Below are positions 3,800 through 5,980 of a stretch of DNA of 5,980 bases, in pieces. This stretch comes from Bacillota bacterium (lineage in GTDB: Bacteria; Bacillota; Sulfobacillia; Sulfobacillales; Sulfobacillaceae). How positions within the stretch are numbered: position 1 is the stretch's first letter; every line of letters begins with the position of its first letter. Below the pieces are notes generated by a model. The model ran no database searches. It had not been told where the DNA came from and saw nothing but the letters and a program-made list of their open reading frames with translations. Position numbers and translations under genes: made by a program. The stretch covers positions 1 to 5,980 of the forward strand of contig JAKADI010000129.1 in the NCBI GenBank assembly GCA_021820675.1, read 5' to 3'.

Positions 3800-5980
3800 A
3801 TGTTTTCTGTGCTCAAACAAATTTCCAAGGATATGCGCCGTGAAATCGGCGGCATCTTGTTGGTAGCCTTGGGATTGTTGGGCTATTTATCGTTGATTTT
3901 CCCGCATTCTGGTGTCCTTACCCGCGATTTGGCACACGGTTTATCTGTAAGTTTTGGGGTGCTGGGCTGGTTAATTCCCGCCTTCGTTTTTGTAGCAGGA
4001 GTCTTGCGGTTATTGGGCCGGCCGTCCTTTACGGGCAATCGGCGCGGGTGGGGTGTGGTTTTAGTGGTCGTGGGAATTTTTGTGTTATTGCCATTGCTCG
4101 ATAAACCAGCCGCAGGTTATATGGCTACGCGGGTTGACCAAGTAGTTATCCAGGCTATTGCCCCAGGTGGCGCCTTGTTACTGGCCCTGGTGTTGATGGT
4201 GATTGGACTTATGCTGTATACGGGTGTCAGCGCTTTAACGATGGGCAACCGGGTGGCTACAATTCTTGGGGTGATATTCGGCGGAATTTATCGAATCGGG
4301 CAGATCTTTTACAGAGGGTTGCGCGATTGGATTTATCCCTCCGAAGACTCGACCGAAGACGGAGAGACGGCGTCTGTGACATCTGAGCGCAAATCACGGT
4401 CGCCGCGGGTTTTATCGTCCGATTCTGCTCCATTGGCAAACGGTGAGTCCGCGGCACTTACGACGGCCAAACTTAAAGGTTTAGCAGACGAGATGGTACG
4501 GATGCCGCCTGAAAGCTCTCCGGCAACCAAAACCATTACGCCGACCTACGCGATTAATTACATGCCCCCGCCGTTGGCCCTACTCGCGGCGCCCGATAAC
4601 CATAAGGGGGGGCGGCGCGGACAAAATGCTCAGGAACGGGCCGACATTTTGGTCAACGCCTTACGCCAGTTCGGGATCGATGTTACTTTGGGTCACGTGA
4701 GCCAGGGGCCGACGATTACACGTTTTGAGATCGTGCCCCCACCGGGGGTTAAAGTCTCGCGGATTGTTAATTTAGCGGATGATATTGCCTTGTCTTTGGC
4801 CGCGACCGGGGTGCGTATCGAAGCGCCTATCCCAGGGAAGGCAGCTATCGGTATAGAAGTCCCCAATGATGAAGTTACCCCTGTGTTACTACGGGAGGTT
4901 CTGGAAAGCCCGCAATTTGCCCAGTCTCCTTCGCCGTTAACTGTAGGACTGGGGCGAGACGTGGCGGGTGCTCCAGTCGTGACGGGACTCGATCAGATGC
5001 CGCATTTGTTGGTGGCGGGAGCGACGGGGTCTGGGAAGAGTGTGCTCATCAATGTACTGATCACAAGTCTGTTATTTCGTGCCAGTCCGGATGTGGTGCG
5101 GCTACTTCTCATCGATCCGAAGGTAGTGGAATTATCGATATATAATGGGATTCCCCATTTATTGAGTCCGGTCGTGACTGAGCCGAAAAAGGCAGCCGGC
5201 GCTCTTCGGTGGGCCGTGGCGGAAATGGAACGACGTTACCGCCTGTTCGCTGAATCCTCGGTTCGGGATGTGAGTCGGTATAATCAAACTGCAGAAGAAC
5301 GCTTACCGCTCATTGTCGTCATTATTGATGAGCTGGCTGACTTAATGATGGTGGCACCGCAAGACGTGGAAGAGTCGATTGCTCGGCTCGCACAAATGGC
5401 ACGCGCTGCAGGGATCCATCTAGTCGTTGCGACGCAACGACCTTCAGTCGATGTGATTACAGGCACAATTAAGGCTAATATTCCCTCCCGGATCGCTTTT
5501 GCCGTCTCAAGCCAAGTAGATTCGCGTACGATTTTGGATTCGGTTGGCGCGGAAAAGTTGTTAGGACGGGGGGATATGCTGTTTAATCCTGTTGGCGCCG
5601 CCAAGCCTCAAAGAATTCAAGGTGCATTTATCCGAGAAAAAGAGATCGAAGAGATCGTCGCGTTTGTGACAGAACACGGAAATGCTCAAGAACTCGTGGA
5701 GTCCGCGGAGTTTCAAGATGCTGGGGAGACGTCCCGGTCAGTGGCCCAAGAAACTGATCCCTTGTTTCGGGACGCCGTGAAAATTGTGGTGGAAAGTGGA
5801 CAGGCCTCGACATCTATGTTGCAACGCAGACTTCGCGTAGGTTATACACGAGCCGCCAGATTGATCGATGCCATGGAAGAGCGCGGGTATGTAGGGCCGT
5901 CCGATGGGGCCAAGGCGCGGGAAGTGCGAATCACCATGGCGGAATACCATCACGTCTTTGTGGATCCATCACCGTCGGCT
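3800..5980 (+). CDS. spoIIIE: SpoIIIE/FtsK-family DNA translocase (3' end outside window)
   Basis: The window holds 727 codons without a stop and runs off the right edge. B. subtilis SpoIIIE is 787 residues; the reading has already passed the last known domain, so only the tail is missing. The product is a septum-located hexameric motor that pumps chromosomal DNA, into the forespore during sporulation. Residues 16-34, 50-72, 83-100 and about 115-146 form four membrane segments. An acidic, Ser/Pro-rich linker (about 172-275) follows, shorter than in many FtsKs. The motor starts near [10 protein letters not shown] (276), with Walker A GATGSGKS at 407-414, [20 protein letters not shown], Walker B IIDE (508-511), [11 protein letters not shown] and LLGRGDML. 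The gamma winged helix spans about 653-713 ([17 protein letters not shown]), reading polar DNA motifs. ATG 3800 follows the uppP stop directly, with AGGAGGA at 3787-3793. The tepA-ylzJ context argues for SpoIIIE rather than SftA or a general FtsK. Confidence 0.95.
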   Translation, partial: MFSVLKQISKDMRREIGGILLVALGLLGYLSLIFPHSGVLTRDLAHGLSVSFGVLGWLIPAFVFVAGVLRLLGRPSFTGNRRGWGVVLVVVGIFVLLPLLDKPAAGYMATRVDQVVIQAIAPGGALLLALVLMVIGLMLYTGVSALTMGNRVATILGVIFGGIYRIGQIFYRGLRDWIYPSEDSTEDGETASVTSERKSRSPRVLSSDSAPLANGESAALTTAKLKGLADEMVRMPPESSPATKTITPTYAINYMPPPLALLAAPDNHKGGRRGQNAQERADILVNALRQFGIDVTLGHVSQGPTITRFEIVPPPGVKVSRIVNLADDIALSLAATGVRIEAPIPGKAAIGIEVPNDEVTPVLLREVLESPQFAQSPSPLTVGLGRDVAGAPVVTGLDQMPHLLVAGATGSGKSVLINVLITSLLFRASPDVVRLLLIDPKVVELSIYNGIPHLLSPVVTEPKKAAGALRWAVAEMERRYRLFAESSVRDVSRYNQTAEERLPLIVVIIDELADLMMVAPQDVEESIARLAQMARAAGIHLVVATQRPSVDVITGTIKANIPSRIAFAVSSQVDSRTILDSVGAEKLLGRGDMLFNPVGAAKPQRIQGAFIREKEIEEIVAFVTEHGNAQELVESAEFQDAGETSRSVAQETDPLFRDAVKIVVESGQASTSMLQRRLRVGYTRAARLIDAMEERGYVGPSDGAKAREVRITMAEYHHVFVDPSPSA

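Noticed and set aside
5284..5604. 106-codon minus-strand reading frame
   Set aside because: It is antisense to the Walker B region of spoIIIE and is explained by codon bias of that gene.
1..5980. CRISPR array, tRNA, rRNA, riboswitch or insertion-sequence ends
   Set aside because: No regularly spaced direct repeats, cloverleaf, conserved riboswitch core or terminal inverted repeats with target duplications were seen on either strand.

Overview
This window reads as chromosomal DNA of a spore-forming Firmicute. The best evidence is the gene order tepA - ylzJ - spoIIIE, which in Bacillus and relatives forms one compact neighbourhood. Base composition looks close to balanced by eye, apart from the GC-rich first ~110 bases. 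A Sulfobacillus-like acidophile would fit the metal gene pair, but that is only an impression; the genus cannot be fixed from the sequence alone. All supported genes are on the + strand.

Layout. Positions 1-270 are a leader region with a perfect GC-rich hairpin at the left edge and no convincing gene. tepA (271-1065) is a ClpP-fold serine peptidase with a visible Ser/His pair, followed five bases later by ylzJ (1071-1283). Positions 1284-1899 are a gene-poor stretch of about 615 bases that may contain a decayed gene fragment. A metal-response cassette follows: a CsoR/RcnR-family repressor (1900-2172) and an RcnA/NicO-like nickel/cobalt transporter with a histidine-rich loop (2200-2910). A perfect 15-bp inverted repeat with a C/G-tract core (1869-1901) covers the repressor's Shine-Dalgarno and start codon and is the obvious autoregulatory operator. 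Then come uppP (3023-3799), undecaprenyl-diphosphate phosphatase, and, with no gap, spoIIIE/ftsK (3800 to beyond the window end), a DNA translocase missing only its extreme C-terminus.

How the parts work together. The repressor-transporter pair is best read as a self-contained metal-homeostasis module (inferred metal Ni/Co). It sits with uppP and the gene-poor stretch between ylzJ and spoIIIE, which are normally close neighbours. uppP and spoIIIE form a tightly coupled envelope/septum pair: lipid-carrier recycling and chromosome pumping through the septum.

No wholly new system is evident. The points most worth a second look are the operator that doubles as ribosome-binding site and start codon, the CsoR-type Cys-His-Cys ligand set paired with an RcnA-like transporter, the interruption of the tepA-ylzJ-spoIIIE order, and the unexplained 1284-1899 stretch.
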